In this document: piece after piece, positions 10,867-20,100 of the stretch
Layout: every line of letters starts with the position of its first letter
Position numbering within the stretch: position 1 is the first letter of the stretch
Assembly: GCF_016428915.1 (NCBI RefSeq)
Contig: NZ_JAELTP010000005.1
Span: forward strand, 44,861-108,860
Reading direction: 5' to 3'
DNA length: 64,000 nucleotides
Source: Pandoraea sp. ASV26
Lineage (GTDB): Bacteria > Pseudomonadota > Gammaproteobacteria > Burkholderiales > Burkholderiaceae
Program-made: the position numbers and the translations under genes
The notes under the pieces: model-generated
Told to the model about the DNA's origin: nothing
Seen by the model: only the letters and a program-made list of their open reading frames with translations
Databases searched by the model: none

Positions 10867-11154
10867 GCGCGACGGTGGCGATGTTGCATCGCACGATAAA
10901 AATCCAAGATTGCGGCCCCCGCAAGTGCCTCGCGCTTGGGTAGACTGTCGCTCGCGGGAAAATCGCGCCGGGCGGCATATCAGCGTGCCAAAGGTCCGGA
11001 TGACGGGCGTTTTCGGCGCAATATCGGCCAAACGCCAACGGCCATGCAGGAAAAAATCCCGATTGTCTTGTCAGAAAAAAACCCACAAGGGAAAACCTGT
11101 GGAAAGCGGCATGAAACGAGGATTGCAGCCACCAAAATCGCTGGCGTCTTTAGC

Positions 11155-11160
11155 TATAAT
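11155..11160 (+). promoter_or_regulatory. -10 element for the GGDEF-EAL gene
   Basis: A perfect TATAAT lies 43 nt upstream of the first ATG (11203) of the reading frame feeding into the cyclic-di-GMP protein. No strong -35 is evident at 16-18 nt spacing. Confidence 0.45.
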
Positions 11161-11183
11161 GGCCCACAATCCATCGGACACCT

Positions 11184-11201
11184 GCCGGACCAAGGTCCGG
11201 C
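11184..11201 (+). promoter_or_regulatory. Hairpin directly preceding the candidate ATG at 11203
   Basis: GCCGGACC-AA-GGTCCGGC can form an 8-bp stem ending one base before ATG 11203. It would bury any ribosome site for that ATG, which favours the next ATG at 11233, preceded by GGGGAAG. Confidence 0.45.
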
Positions 11202-11232
11202 CATGAGCGCGTTTGCCTTAACGGGGAAGCAC

Positions 11233-11361
11233 ATGAGCGGCAGCGCGCTCGACGTGATGCATGCACAGACAACAACAATGAGTTCAGATCGACTCCCAGC
11301 CGGTGTGCCTTTGGTCGAGCCTTCGACCATGGCAGCGGCAATCGCCGAGGGTAGCCCCCCC
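11233..11361 (+). other. Displaced N-terminal coding segment of the GGDEF-EAL protein
   Basis: This frame begins with ATG 11233 behind GGGGAAG (or ATG 11203) and encodes a plausible leader, MSGSALDVMHAQTTTMSSDR onward, up to the C7 run. Unshifted, it continues out of frame to a stop at 11490. Dropping one C gives a smooth Pro/Ala-rich linker into the PAS region. Confidence 0.65.
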
Positions 11362-13051
11362 GGCGCCAGCGCCGGCATTGTCCCGTGCGCTGGTCGAGCT
11401 GACCGGCGGACTCTCGGCGCACGTCGCTGCCGACGGCCGCTTCCTGTTCATTGCCGAAGCCTCCCTGCGTCTGCTCGAGTATTCGCGTGAGTACCTCGAC
11501 CACGCCACCCTCTTCGAGCTGACCGGCATCGAAGATGTGCCGATGCTGCAAGACGCCTTCTCCGCCGCCCAGACACTCGGTCCCCAGCAGTGCACGGTAC
11601 GCCTGTTGCGCGGTCTGACCGACCGTATCTGGATTCGTCTGCGCATCGCGCAATACACGCCGCGTATCGCAGGTTCGAACGCCTCGTTTATCGTGCATGG
11701 CGAAGACATCACGGCCTTCAAGGAAAACGAAGCGCGCCTGTCCGATCTGGCCGTGCGCGACGCCGTGACCGGGCTGGGCAATCGTCAGTACATCCAGCAA
11801 TGCATTCTCGAAGCCATTCAACACGCCCGTGAAGGCGGCCCGAACTTCGCCGTCGCCTTGCTCGATCTGGACGGCTTCAAGAAGGTCAACGATTCGCTCG
11901 GCCACGATGTGGGCGATCAGCTCCTGCGCGACGCGGGTCAACGTCTGATCGCGCAGATTCGCGAGACCGACATGGCCGCGCGCATGGGCGGCGACGAGTT
12001 CGTGCTGATACTGCCGGGCTGCGACAACGAACAGGCGCTCGGCGGGATCATGAAGCGTCTGCTCTCTGCCGTGCAGCAACCGTTCCAGGTTGGCGACCAG
12101 TTGCTGCACCTCACGACGAGCATCGGTGTGTCGTTTTTCCCGCAGCATGGCGATTCGCCCGGCTTGCTCATCAAGCACGCCGACGCCGCCATGTACTGCG
12201 CCAAGGATCGCGGCCGCAACGGCCTGTTCGTCTACACGGACGATCTGGGCGACCTGCATCGCAAGGCGTTCTCGCTGGAATCGGCCATGTTCGAGGCCAT
12301 TCACAACGGCGAATTCAGTTTGCACTACCAACCGATCTGCGATCCGATTTCGCTGAACGTCAAAGGTGTGGAAGCGCTCATGCGCTGGCACCCGGCGCTC
12401 GGCCCGGTCTCGCCGGCCGAGTTCATTCCGCTGGCCGAAGCCAATGGCCTGATCAACCTGCTGGGCGGCTGGGCATTGCGCGCCGCCTGCATGCAACTCG
12501 CGCGCTGGGATCGCACCCGGCTCGACGGGCTGTACATGTCGGTCAACGTCTCGGCGCAGCAATTTCACCATCCGTCGTTCCCCAGCCTCGTCTGGCAAGC
12601 GATTGCCGACTCGGGCGTGGAAGGTCAGCGGCTGGTGCTCGAAATTACCGAAAGCGTGCTCATGCGCGACCCGGAGCAGGCCAATCTGGTCCTGCGCGAG
12701 TTGCAGACACTGGGCGTGCGTTTCGCCGTCGACGACTTCGGCGCAGGCTACTCGAGCCTGGGATACCTCAAACGTTTCCCGCTCTCTGCGCTCAAAATCG
12801 ACCGCAGCTTCGTGAAAGACATGCCCACGTCACCGAACGACCGTACGATTGTGACGGCCGTTCTCGGGCTGGCGCGCGAGCTGGGGCTGTCGGCAGTTGC
12901 CGAAGGCGTCGAGACGGAAGAACAACGGCAGATGCTGATCGAGCGCGGCTGTCATTCCATCCAGGGCTGGCTGGTGTCGAAAGCCCTGCCTGCGGGAGAA
13001 CTCGAGGCGGCCTTTGCGAGCGGGCGTCTCAATGTGGATGCCGGCCACTGA
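11303..13051 (+). CDS. PAS-GGDEF-EAL cyclic-di-GMP turnover protein (5' end frameshifted)
   Basis: Sensor-type enzyme that may make and break cyclic di-GMP. Coordinates cover the uninterrupted frame (582 codons). A PAS-like sensor segment (about residues 30-140) precedes the GGDEF domain, whose motif GGDEF is intact at 11987-12001, and an EAL domain with intact EAL at 12371-12379 and loop DDFGAGYSSL, so both activities look possible. The frame's own start is a GTG at 11303 with no ribosome site, and its first 17 codons read like out-of-frame sequence. The natural N-terminus (ATG 11203 or 11233, MSGSALDVMHAQ) lies in another frame and joins only if one C is removed from the C7 run at 11355-11361. 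It is therefore a frameshift, a slippage-controlled gene or an assembly error. An HDOD gene follows after 18 nt. Confidence 0.85.
   Translation: MCLWSSLRPWQRQSPRVAPPAPAPALSRALVELTGGLSAHVAADGRFLFIAEASLRLLEYSREYLDHATLFELTGIEDVPMLQDAFSAAQTLGPQQCTVRLLRGLTDRIWIRLRIAQYTPRIAGSNASFIVHGEDITAFKENEARLSDLAVRDAVTGLGNRQYIQQCILEAIQHAREGGPNFAVALLDLDGFKKVNDSLGHDVGDQLLRDAGQRLIAQIRETDMAARMGGDEFVLILPGCDNEQALGGIMKRLLSAVQQPFQVGDQLLHLTTSIGVSFFPQHGDSPGLLIKHADAAMYCAKDRGRNGLFVYTDDLGDLHRKAFSLESAMFEAIHNGEFSLHYQPICDPISLNVKGVEALMRWHPALGPVSPAEFIPLAEANGLINLLGGWALRAACMQLARWDRTRLDGLYMSVNVSAQQFHHPSFPSLVWQAIADSGVEGQRLVLEITESVLMRDPEQANLVLRELQTLGVRFAVDDFGAGYSSLGYLKRFPLSALKIDRSFVKDMPTSPNDRTIVTAVLGLARELGLSAVAEGVETEEQRQMLIERGCHSIQGWLVSKALPAGELEAAFASGRLNVDAGH
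11355..11361 (+). repeat. C7 homopolymer at the frame change
   Basis: Seven consecutive C read AGC CCC CCC GGC in the upstream frame. With six C the upstream and downstream frames fuse into one open reading frame. Such runs are hot spots for slipped-strand mutation and also for sequencing error. Confidence 0.7.
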
Positions 13052-13069
13052 CCGGACATCCCCGCTACC

Positions 13070-14569
13070 ATGAGCCTTACCAAAGAAAAAACGCTCGAAT
13101 TACTGTGGCAGCGCATGGCCGAGCGCGGCGACTTTCCGTCGCTGCAACGCTCGGTCACGGGCATCGTGTCTGCCATGCAAAGCGAGAACACGAGCACGGC
13201 CGACCTGGCGTCGTCCGTGCTCTCCGACTTCGCCCTCACGCAGAAAGTGATCCGCCTGGCCAACTCCGCCATGTATGCGCCGTTCGGCTGCAACGTGACG
13301 ACGGTCTCGCGCGCGATCATGATTCTGGGCGTCGATACGATCGGGCACCTTGCGCTGAGCCTGAAGCTGCTCGAGGGTTTCGGCGAAGTGGCCGCGCGTC
13401 GCGACGACATGGCCCGCGAGCTGGCCCGCGCCACGCTGGCCGGTGCCTTCGCGCGTGACATCACGGCGAAGAACGGCATTCGCGATGGTGAGGAAGCGGT
13501 CGTCTGCACGTTGCTCCACCACGTTGCGCGACTGCTCGTGACCTATTGTTTCCCGAACGAGTGGGTGGAAATCCAGACCATCGCTGCCGAGCAAGGTATC
13601 AGCGACAGCGACGCCTGCGAGCAGGTACTGAGCATCTCGTTCCCCGAACTGGCCGAAGCCGCCGCCCGCAAGTGGGGTCTGCCGGAGTCGATTGCGACGA
13701 GCATGCGCCCGATCGATCTCGAAGGCGACGCCCCGCTCTCGCACGCCGACTGGCTGTGCGCTGTGGCGAACATGTCCAACGAGATGGTGACGGAACTCAC
13801 GCGCGGGGCAGATCCGGCGCGTCTGGCCGAACTGGCGGAGCGCTATGCCGAGCGTCTTGCCCTGGACATCAGCGAAGTGGTTTCCGTCGGCGAAGAGATG
13901 GCGCGCGATACGAGCCATCAGGAATTCATCGCGATCAGCACCGGGGCGTCGAACACGCGTCAGCCGCCGGCAGGCAAGCCGCTGGACTCGGCGCGACGTC
14001 TGGCCGACGGTCTCTCGGAAGTGCGCGCCGCCACCGGCGAGACCGATGCCGTGGGCCTGCTCAATCTCACGCTTGAGGCGATTCTTCAGTCGTTGGGCTT
14101 CGTCAATTGCGCGGCCTTCGTGCGCGCCCCGGCGGGCAAGGTCTTCGAGATGCGTTTCGGCATCGGACGCGACGTGCAGCCGTTGCTGGGCCTCACGTTC
14201 CCCGAAGCGTTCGAACCGGACGTCTTCCATCTGGCCTTGACCAATGGCCGGGCGATTCTGATCGACAACGCGCGCGAGCCGCGCATCGTGCCGCGTATTC
14301 CGATGTGGCACCGTCAGCATTTCTCGAACGTGAAATCGTTCTTCCTGCTGCCGGTTCGCCAGCGCAACCAGACCGTGGCACTGCTCTACGGTGACTGGGG
14401 CGGCGCGCTGTGCGCGGGCGGTATCGGCGCGAAGGAAATGGAGTTCCTGCACCACATGGGCGAAGAGATCTCCAGCAAGCTCGAAAGCGTGGCGCAGCAA
14501 AACGCCGCCGCCGGCAATACCGCCGATTCGCTCGCCCGTCGGCCGTCCGGCACGACTGGCGCACGCTGA
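13070..14569 (+). CDS. HDOD domain protein with C-terminal GAF-like domain
   Basis: 499 residues. Residues about 20-215 match the HDOD domain (SLQRSVTGIVSAMQSENTSTADLASSVLSDFALTQKVIRLANS, then DTIGHLALSLKLLEGF and LLHHVARLLVTYCFPNEW), a degenerate HD hydrolase fold used in signalling. Residues about 310-470 resemble a GAF domain (DAVGLLNLTLEAILQSLGFVNCAAFVR, VRQRNQTVALLYGDW). No catalytic output domain is seen, so it is probably a scaffold or sensor. It starts 18 nt after the GGDEF-EAL stop and is almost certainly in the same operon, suggesting a shared role in cyclic-di-GMP signalling; this is inference from linkage. Confidence 0.88.
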   Translation: MSLTKEKTLELLWQRMAERGDFPSLQRSVTGIVSAMQSENTSTADLASSVLSDFALTQKVIRLANSAMYAPFGCNVTTVSRAIMILGVDTIGHLALSLKLLEGFGEVAARRDDMARELARATLAGAFARDITAKNGIRDGEEAVVCTLLHHVARLLVTYCFPNEWVEIQTIAAEQGISDSDACEQVLSISFPELAEAAARKWGLPESIATSMRPIDLEGDAPLSHADWLCAVANMSNEMVTELTRGADPARLAELAERYAERLALDISEVVSVGEEMARDTSHQEFIAISTGASNTRQPPAGKPLDSARRLADGLSEVRAATGETDAVGLLNLTLEAILQSLGFVNCAAFVRAPAGKVFEMRFGIGRDVQPLLGLTFPEAFEPDVFHLALTNGRAILIDNAREPRIVPRIPMWHRQHFSNVKSFFLLPVRQRNQTVALLYGDWGGALCAGGIGAKEMEFLHHMGEEISSKLESVAQQNAAAGNTADSLARRPSGTTGAR

Positions 14570-14582
14570 GGCACCCGGCCTC

Positions 14583-14612
14583 GCCAAGCCCGCCGATCTC
14601 CGGCGGCTTGGC
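14583..14612 (+). terminator. Hairpin terminator after the HDOD gene
   Basis: GCCAAGC/GCTTGGC extended by CGCCG/CGGCG, with one bulged C, forms a strong stem 14 nt after the HDOD stop. There is no T-tract. Confidence 0.5.
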
Positions 14613-14707
14613 GGCGAATGACCCCGCGTGCATCCGGTTCGGGTGCCCGCCTCCGTCTCCACTTCCTTTCTGTTGATCGCCAATGCCCGGCCTTTTCTGG
14701 TCGGCAT

Positions 14708-14747
14708 GTGTCGCGGCGTGTCGCGGCGTGTTGTGGCGTGTCGCTTC
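14708..14747. repeat. 10-bp tandem repeat
   Basis: Two exact copies of TGTCGCGGCG are followed by two diverged copies (TGTTGTGGCG, TGTCGCTTCC). It is non-coding. Confidence 0.6.
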
Positions 14748-15144
14748 CCCCCTCCCCCGATCTCCCGATCTCCCATCGTTACCAGTCCGAGCGTTCGCTG
14801 GCAAACAGCTTCCGTGCGCCTTCGTTTGTCTCCGCGATTCATACGTCAAACACAATCTTTAGTATTGCGGATTCGATATGAACCGCTGCGGCGCGCCGGT
14901 ATCCGCCGCCATGCACTGGACGATTCCAACGTGGACACACACCTTTCGCGACACGCCTCCAATGACGTCCCGATGGCATCGATCCCATATGGCATAAGGC
15001 TTTCCCGGCGCTCGGCCATGACGCCGCGGGCGGGCGTAACATGTCGCCATACCGCAGTTTTCCGCCATGACGGCTTGCCGGTTGTCGCGCGCGGAGAAGG
15101 CATCGCCGCCGCGATGGCTTTTTGACTGCACTCGCTGCGTCCCG

Positions 15145-15157
15145 GTAAAAAATTTAC
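15145..15157. promoter_or_regulatory. Palindrome upstream of the NCS2 permease
   Basis: GTAAA-AAA-TTTAC lies 50 nt before the permease start in an AT-richer promoter-proximal segment. It is a possible operator; the regulator is unknown. Confidence 0.35.
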
Positions 15158-15207
15158 GCTCGATTCCGCCATGTAAATCAAATCGTACCGTTGGATCAGG
15201 AGAAGAC

Positions 15208-16578
15208 ATGACGCAATCTGCTGCTGTACCGGTGCATCCGGTCGACGAGCGCCTGCCGCTCCCCAAGTTGTTCACGCTGGGATTGCAACACGTGCTGGTG
15301 ATGTATGCGGGGGCGGTGGCGGTACCGCTGATCGTTGGCGGCGCGCTCAAGATGTCGGTCGATCAGATCGCCTTTCTGATCAACGCGGATCTCTTTGCCT
15401 GCGGTATCGCCACCTTGATCCAGACGCTCGGCCTCTGGATCTTCGGCCTGCGTCTGCCGATCATGATGGGCGTGACGTTCACCGCTGTCACACCGATGAT
15501 CGCCATCGGCACGAATCCCGATCTGGGGTTGCTCGATATCTACGGCGCGACCATTGCCGCCGGTCTGATCGGCATTCTGATCGCGCCATTCATCGGGAAA
15601 CTGCTGCGGCTGTTCCCGCCGGTGGTGACCGGAACCGTCATCACGGTGATCGGCATCTCGCTCATGGGCGTGGGTATCAACTGGGCCGCAGGCGGCTTCG
15701 GCAATCCCGACTATGGCAATCCGCTCTATCTGGGGGTGTCGTTCGCGGTACTGCTGTGCATTCTGTTCATCACCAAGTACGTACGCGGTTTCTTCTCCAA
15801 CATCGCGGTGCTGCTGGGCATTCTGTTCGGCACCATCGTGGCGATTGCGCTGGGCAAAGTGTCGTTTGCGGGCGTGTCCGAAGCCCCGTGGTTCGGTGTC
15901 ATCATGCCGTTCCATTTCGGCGCACCGCGCTTCGATCCGATTGCCATCGCGACCATGACGCTGGTCATGCTCGTCACGTTCATCGAGTCGACCGGCATGT
16001 TCCTCGCGGTGGGCGACATCGTGGGTCGTCCGGTCGATCAGAAGACGCTGGTGCGCGGGTTGCGTGTCGACGGGCTGGGCACGATGATCGGCGGCATCTT
16101 CAATACGTTCCCGTACACCTCGTTCTCGCAGAACGTGGGGCTGGTCGGTGTGACGGGCGTCAAAAGCCGCTGGGTGTGTGCGATGGGCGGCCTGATCCTG
16201 ATCGCGCTGGGCATGTTTCCGAAGGTGGCGCACGTGGTGGCGTCGGTGCCGCAGTTCGTGTTGGGTGGCGCGGGCATCGTGATGTTCGGCATGGTCACGG
16301 CCACAGGGGTGAAAATTCTCTCGACGGTGGATCTCTCGAAGAATCGCTACAACCTGTACATCATTGCGATCAGCATTGGCGTGGGGATGATTCCGGTGGC
16401 CTCGGACAAGTTCTTCATGAAGCTGCCGCACGCGCTTGCCCCGTTCTTCCACAGCGGCATTCTGCTCGCGTCGATCAGCGCGGTGCTGCTCAACGCGCAC
16501 TTCAACGGCTTGCGCAGCGAGGAAGAAGCGAGCGCACTCGCGCAAGAGGCTGGCAAACAGGCAGACGCCGCGCATTGA
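15208..16578 (+). CDS. NCS2 (nucleobase:cation symporter-2) purine permease
   Basis: 456-residue inner-membrane permease with about 12-14 hydrophobic segments. The NAT-family signature QNVGLVGVTG is present in the middle of the protein, as are GVTFTAVTPMI and FIESTGMFLAVGDIVGR, which group it with xanthine/uric-acid carriers such as XanQ and UacT rather than with the AzgA-like branch. The start ATG 15208 has an ideal AGGAGA site seven bases upstream; the frame extends to 15067 without meaning. The C-terminus ends in a charged cytoplasmic tail. Xanthine or urate is the likely substrate, consistent with xanthine dehydrogenase genes elsewhere in the window, but the gene is unlinked from them. 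Confidence 0.88.
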   Translation: MTQSAAVPVHPVDERLPLPKLFTLGLQHVLVMYAGAVAVPLIVGGALKMSVDQIAFLINADLFACGIATLIQTLGLWIFGLRLPIMMGVTFTAVTPMIAIGTNPDLGLLDIYGATIAAGLIGILIAPFIGKLLRLFPPVVTGTVITVIGISLMGVGINWAAGGFGNPDYGNPLYLGVSFAVLLCILFITKYVRGFFSNIAVLLGILFGTIVAIALGKVSFAGVSEAPWFGVIMPFHFGAPRFDPIAIATMTLVMLVTFIESTGMFLAVGDIVGRPVDQKTLVRGLRVDGLGTMIGGIFNTFPYTSFSQNVGLVGVTGVKSRWVCAMGGLILIALGMFPKVAHVVASVPQFVLGGAGIVMFGMVTATGVKILSTVDLSKNRYNLYIIAISIGVGMIPVASDKFFMKLPHALAPFFHSGILLASISAVLLNAHFNGLRSEEEASALAQEAGKQADAAH

Positions 16579-16644
16579 TGCAGCGATGGCACGTCGGCCG
16601 GGGTATCAATGCAAGGGCCCGGCCGGCGTGTTGTGCGACAGCGC

Positions 16645-16956
16645 TCACGCCGCGGCGAGCATATCCCGGGCGCGACGCTTGATCTCGCGCAGCACGTCGA
16701 CCATGCTGGCGCGGGCGATCTCGGCATCGTAATGATTTTGCAGATTGAGCCAGCTCTGCGCGTCGACACCGAAGAACGCGCCCAGACGCAGCGCCGTATC
16801 GACGGTGATGGCTCGCTTGCCGAGCACGATTTCGTTGATGCGGCGAGGCGGCACATCGATGGCTTTCGCCAGCGCGTATTGAGAAATCCCCATCGGGCCC
16901 AGCCACTCCTGCGCGAGAATCTCGCCGGGTGTTGCGAGCGGTACTTGTCGGGTCAT
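16645..16956 (-). CDS. higA: HigA-family addiction module antitoxin
   Basis: 103-residue Xre/HTH protein of the HigA group. The motif GEILAQEWLGPMGISQYALAKAIDVPPRRINEIVLGKRAITVDTALRLGAFFGVDAQSWLNLQ contains the helix-turn-helix and the typical HigA C-terminal helix. It has a strong GAGGGAGG ribosome site. In intact systems the toxin gene lies just upstream; here only the toxin's C-terminal half remains at 17020-17165. The antitoxin looks intact, so it may persist as an orphan repressor. Confidence 0.9.
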   Translation of the reverse strand: MTRQVPLATPGEILAQEWLGPMGISQYALAKAIDVPPRRINEIVLGKRAITVDTALRLGAFFGVDAQSWLNLQNHYDAEIARASMVDVLREIKRRARDMLAAA

Positions 16957-17019
16957 GATTGGCCTCCCTCGATCTTTAGCAGAATCAGCAGAAATATCGG
17001 AACGCGCCCGAACATCCGA

Positions 17020-17165
17020 TCAGTGGTAGTCCACGATCTCAACGTCAGAGGCGTTGCCCGCATCGAAGCGAAAGCACAAGCGCCACTGATCGTTGATCCG
17101 AATGCTGTACTGCCCCAGCCGCTTGCCTCGAAGCGCCTCCAGCCGGGGGGCCGAAGACACACCAT
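17020..17165 (-). pseudogene. higB: Truncated HigB/GraT toxin remnant
   Basis: The frame APRLEALRGKRLGQYSIRIN plus DQWRLCFRF and the terminal DVEIVDYH matches the C-terminal half of HigB/GraT-type mRNA interferases, which are about 90 residues. The frame has a stop (TAG) immediately upstream, and the dnaE2 stop lies 15 nt further up, leaving no room for the N-terminal half. A neighbouring frame (ATG at 17165, MVCLRPP) continues the family's RxPPxxRLEAL pattern if one base is added to a run of six C, so a frameshift accompanies the truncation. Very likely inactive. Confidence 0.8.
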
Positions 17166-17180
17166 CCTATCGAAATCCCT

Positions 17181-20100
17181 TCAGTGAAAGTTCCGACTCG
17201 AGATCGCGAGTTCGCCCAGCATCGACGAGAGATCGACCAGGCGATGGGCGACCAGATGGGTCACTCGCTCCTCGCGTTGCCAGACACCTTCCACGCCCAA
17301 TAAGGACGACGCCAGCAACGCCTTGCGCTGCGTCTCGACCAGATCGGGCCAGACGATCACGTTGATGACGCCCGTCTCGTCTTCCAGCGACACGAAGACC
17401 GTGCCGTTGGCCGTGCCCGGTCGCTGTCTTACGGTCACAATGCCAGCCGTGCGCACCCGATGTCCGTTCACGGCCTCGGCCAGCAACGCCTTCGCCGTTC
17501 GCACCTGCATCCTCGTGAGCTTCTCCCGCAACAGCAACAACGGATGACGACGCAATGTCAGTCCCGTGCTCGCGTAATCGGCCACGATGTCCTGCCCCTC
17601 GGGCATCGGCGGCAAGATCACCTGCTCATCGCGGCTGCCCGGCACGGCGTCGCGCAACACGGTCGCCCCCAGCAGCGGCGTGGGCGGCTGCCATGCCGCA
17701 ACTGTCCAGCGCGCCTGACGCCGGCCGCCCAGCAATGCCGAGAGCGCATCGGCGGCAGCGAGCGCGTCGAGATCCCGCCGCGACAGGGTGGCCCGCGCCG
17801 TCAGATCGTCGATGTCGGTGAACGGCCGCTGCCGGCGCGCGCGTTCGATCGCCTTCGCGCCCTCGTCGGACAAGCCCTTGACCAATGACAACCCCAATCG
17901 CACCGCCGGCCGGCGGGCGTCGCCATACCGCCCGATCCGTGCCTCGGGACGCGACTCGACATCGCTCACGCAAACATCGACCGCGCGCACCTCGACACGA
18001 TGCCGCCGCGCATCCTGCACCAATTGCGACGCCGAATAGAACCCCATCGGCAAACTGTTGAGCAACCCGCACAGGAACATCTCCGGCGCATGGCACTTGA
18101 GCCATGCACTCGCATACGCGAGCAACGCGAAGCTCGCCGCATGACTCTCGGGAAAACCGTACTCGCCAAAGCCTTCGATCTGCCGGCAGATAGCCTCGGC
18201 AAACTCGAGCGGATAACCGTTCTTCAGCATCCCGCCGATGATGCGCGTCTGGAATTTCTCCAGCCCGCCCTTGCGCTTCCAAGCCGCCATCGAACGACGC
18301 AACTGATCGGCATCCCCCGGCGTGAAGTCGGCGGCGATCATCGCGATCTGCATCACCTGCTCCTGAAAGATCGGCACCCCCAGCGTGCGCTCTAGCGCCG
18401 CTTTGATTTCCTCACGCGGATAAATCACCTTCTCCTTGCCCTGCTTGCGACGCAGATACGGATGCACCATGCCCCCCTGAATCGGCCCCGGCCGCACAAT
18501 CGCCACTTCGATCACCAGATCGTAGAACTTGTCCGGCTTCAGACGCGGCAACATGCTCATCTGCGCACGCGATTCGATCTGAAAGACGCCCACGGTATCC
18601 GCACGACGAATCATCCCGTACGTCGCCGGGTCGTCTCGCGGAATGTCGGCGAGCGCCATCGGTGCGCCACGCCACTCGCCAAGCAGATCGAGCGTGCGAC
18701 GCAACGCGCTCAGCATGCCGAGCGCCAGCACATCGACCTTGAGCAGTTTGAGTGTCTCGATATCGTCCTTGTCCCATTGAATGACGTAGCGGTTCTCCAT
18801 CGCAGCCGGGGCAATGGGCACCAGCCGGGAAAGCCTGTCGCGCGAAATCACGAAGCCACCGACGTGCTGCGAAAGATGCCGCGGGAAACCGATTAGCCGT
18901 GCGACCAGATCAGCCCATAACTGCGTGGTCGGGGCCTCTGAAGAAAGCCCCTGTGCCGCCATGCGCGCGAGCAGATTCTCGCGGCCATCCCACCACTGCT
19001 GACTCTGCGCGACCTGCTCGACGATCGACAGATCGATGCCCAGCGCCCGCCCCGTGTCGCGCACCGCACTGCGCATGCGGTACGAGATCACCGTCGCGGC
19101 AAGCGCGGCGCGGTCGGTGCCGTACTTCTTGTAGATGTACTGGATCACCTCTTCACGACGCTGATGCTCGAAGTCCACGTCGATATCGGGTGGCTCGTTG
19201 CGCTCCTTCGACAGAAAACGCCCGAACAGCAACTGCACTTCGTCAGGATTGACTGCCGTGATGCCCAGGCAATAGCACACGGCCGAATTCGCCGCCGACC
19301 CGCGTCCCTGACACAGAATGTTCTGGCTACGGGCGTAACGCACGATGTCGTAGACCGTCAGGAAATACGGCTCGTACTCCAGTTCCCGGATGAGCTTCAG
19401 TTCGTCCTCGATGAGCTTGCGCACCTTCTGCGGCAGACCGTTCGGATAGCGTTGCTTCGCCCCCGCCTCGACTTCCTGACGCAGATACGTCACCGGTGTG
19501 TGACCGGCCGGCACCAGTTCCTCGGGATACTCGTAGCGCAGGCTGCGCAGTTCGAAATGGCACCGCGAGGCGATGGCGATCGTCTCGGCCAGCGCATCGG
19601 GCGGATAGAGCCACGCGAGCCGCAGCCGCGTGCGCAGATGCTGCTCCGCGTTGGCCGTCAGCGACAACCCGCAAGCCTGCACCGGCTTGCCCAATCCGAT
19701 GGCGGTCAGTGTGTCCTGCAATGGCTTGCGCGAGCGCACATGCATGAGGACATGACCCGTGGCCACGAGCGGCACGCCGCACTCGGCGGAGATCGCTCGC
19801 AGACGGGCCAGATGCGCGTCGTCGTCGGCGCGATGACGACGCTCCAGCGCCAGCCATACCCGCCCTTGCCCAAAGGTTTGCGCCGCCCAGCGGGTTTGTG
19901 CCAGCGTGCACTCGGCACTCGCGTCGGCGTCCGGCACCAGGATCATCAGACACCCGGGCAGTCCCCGCAGATGGGCCTGCTCGGTCGCCGGTGCGCTGAA
20001 GTCTCGCGCATGCAGACAATAACTTCGCTTCGGCCCGCGCATGCGACCGAGCGTAATCATCTCGGAGAGATTGCCGTAGCCTTCACGATGCTGCGCGAGC

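Larger units (their letters stand above)
10785..11202. other. 418-nt gene-free region between the racemase and the cyclic-di-GMP gene
   Basis: Contains two near-adjacent copies of GCGCCAGTTAT (from 10793), a perfect 12-bp inverted repeat (10823-10834 with 10855-10866), a TATAAT at 11155-11160 and a hairpin just before the downstream ATG. No coding sequence is supported here. Confidence 0.6.
14570..15207. other. 638-nt gene-free region upstream of the purine permease
   Basis: Holds a terminator-like hairpin, a 10-bp tandem repeat near 14708-14747, a pyrimidine-rich stretch (14746-14776), an AT-richer segment near 14850-14880 and a short palindrome before the permease. ORFs crossing it have no recognisable protein features and no ribosome sites. 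Confidence 0.6.

Noticed and set aside
14628..15125. 165-codon ORF before the purine permease
   Set aside because: No ribosome site, no domain pattern, and it crosses low-complexity repeats; it also ends upstream of the clear permease start.
16953..17165. 70-codon minus-strand ORF MVCLRPPGW...
   Set aside because: Only its first residues match the HigB pattern; after the six-C run it is out of frame with the toxin remnant and continues over the higA start.
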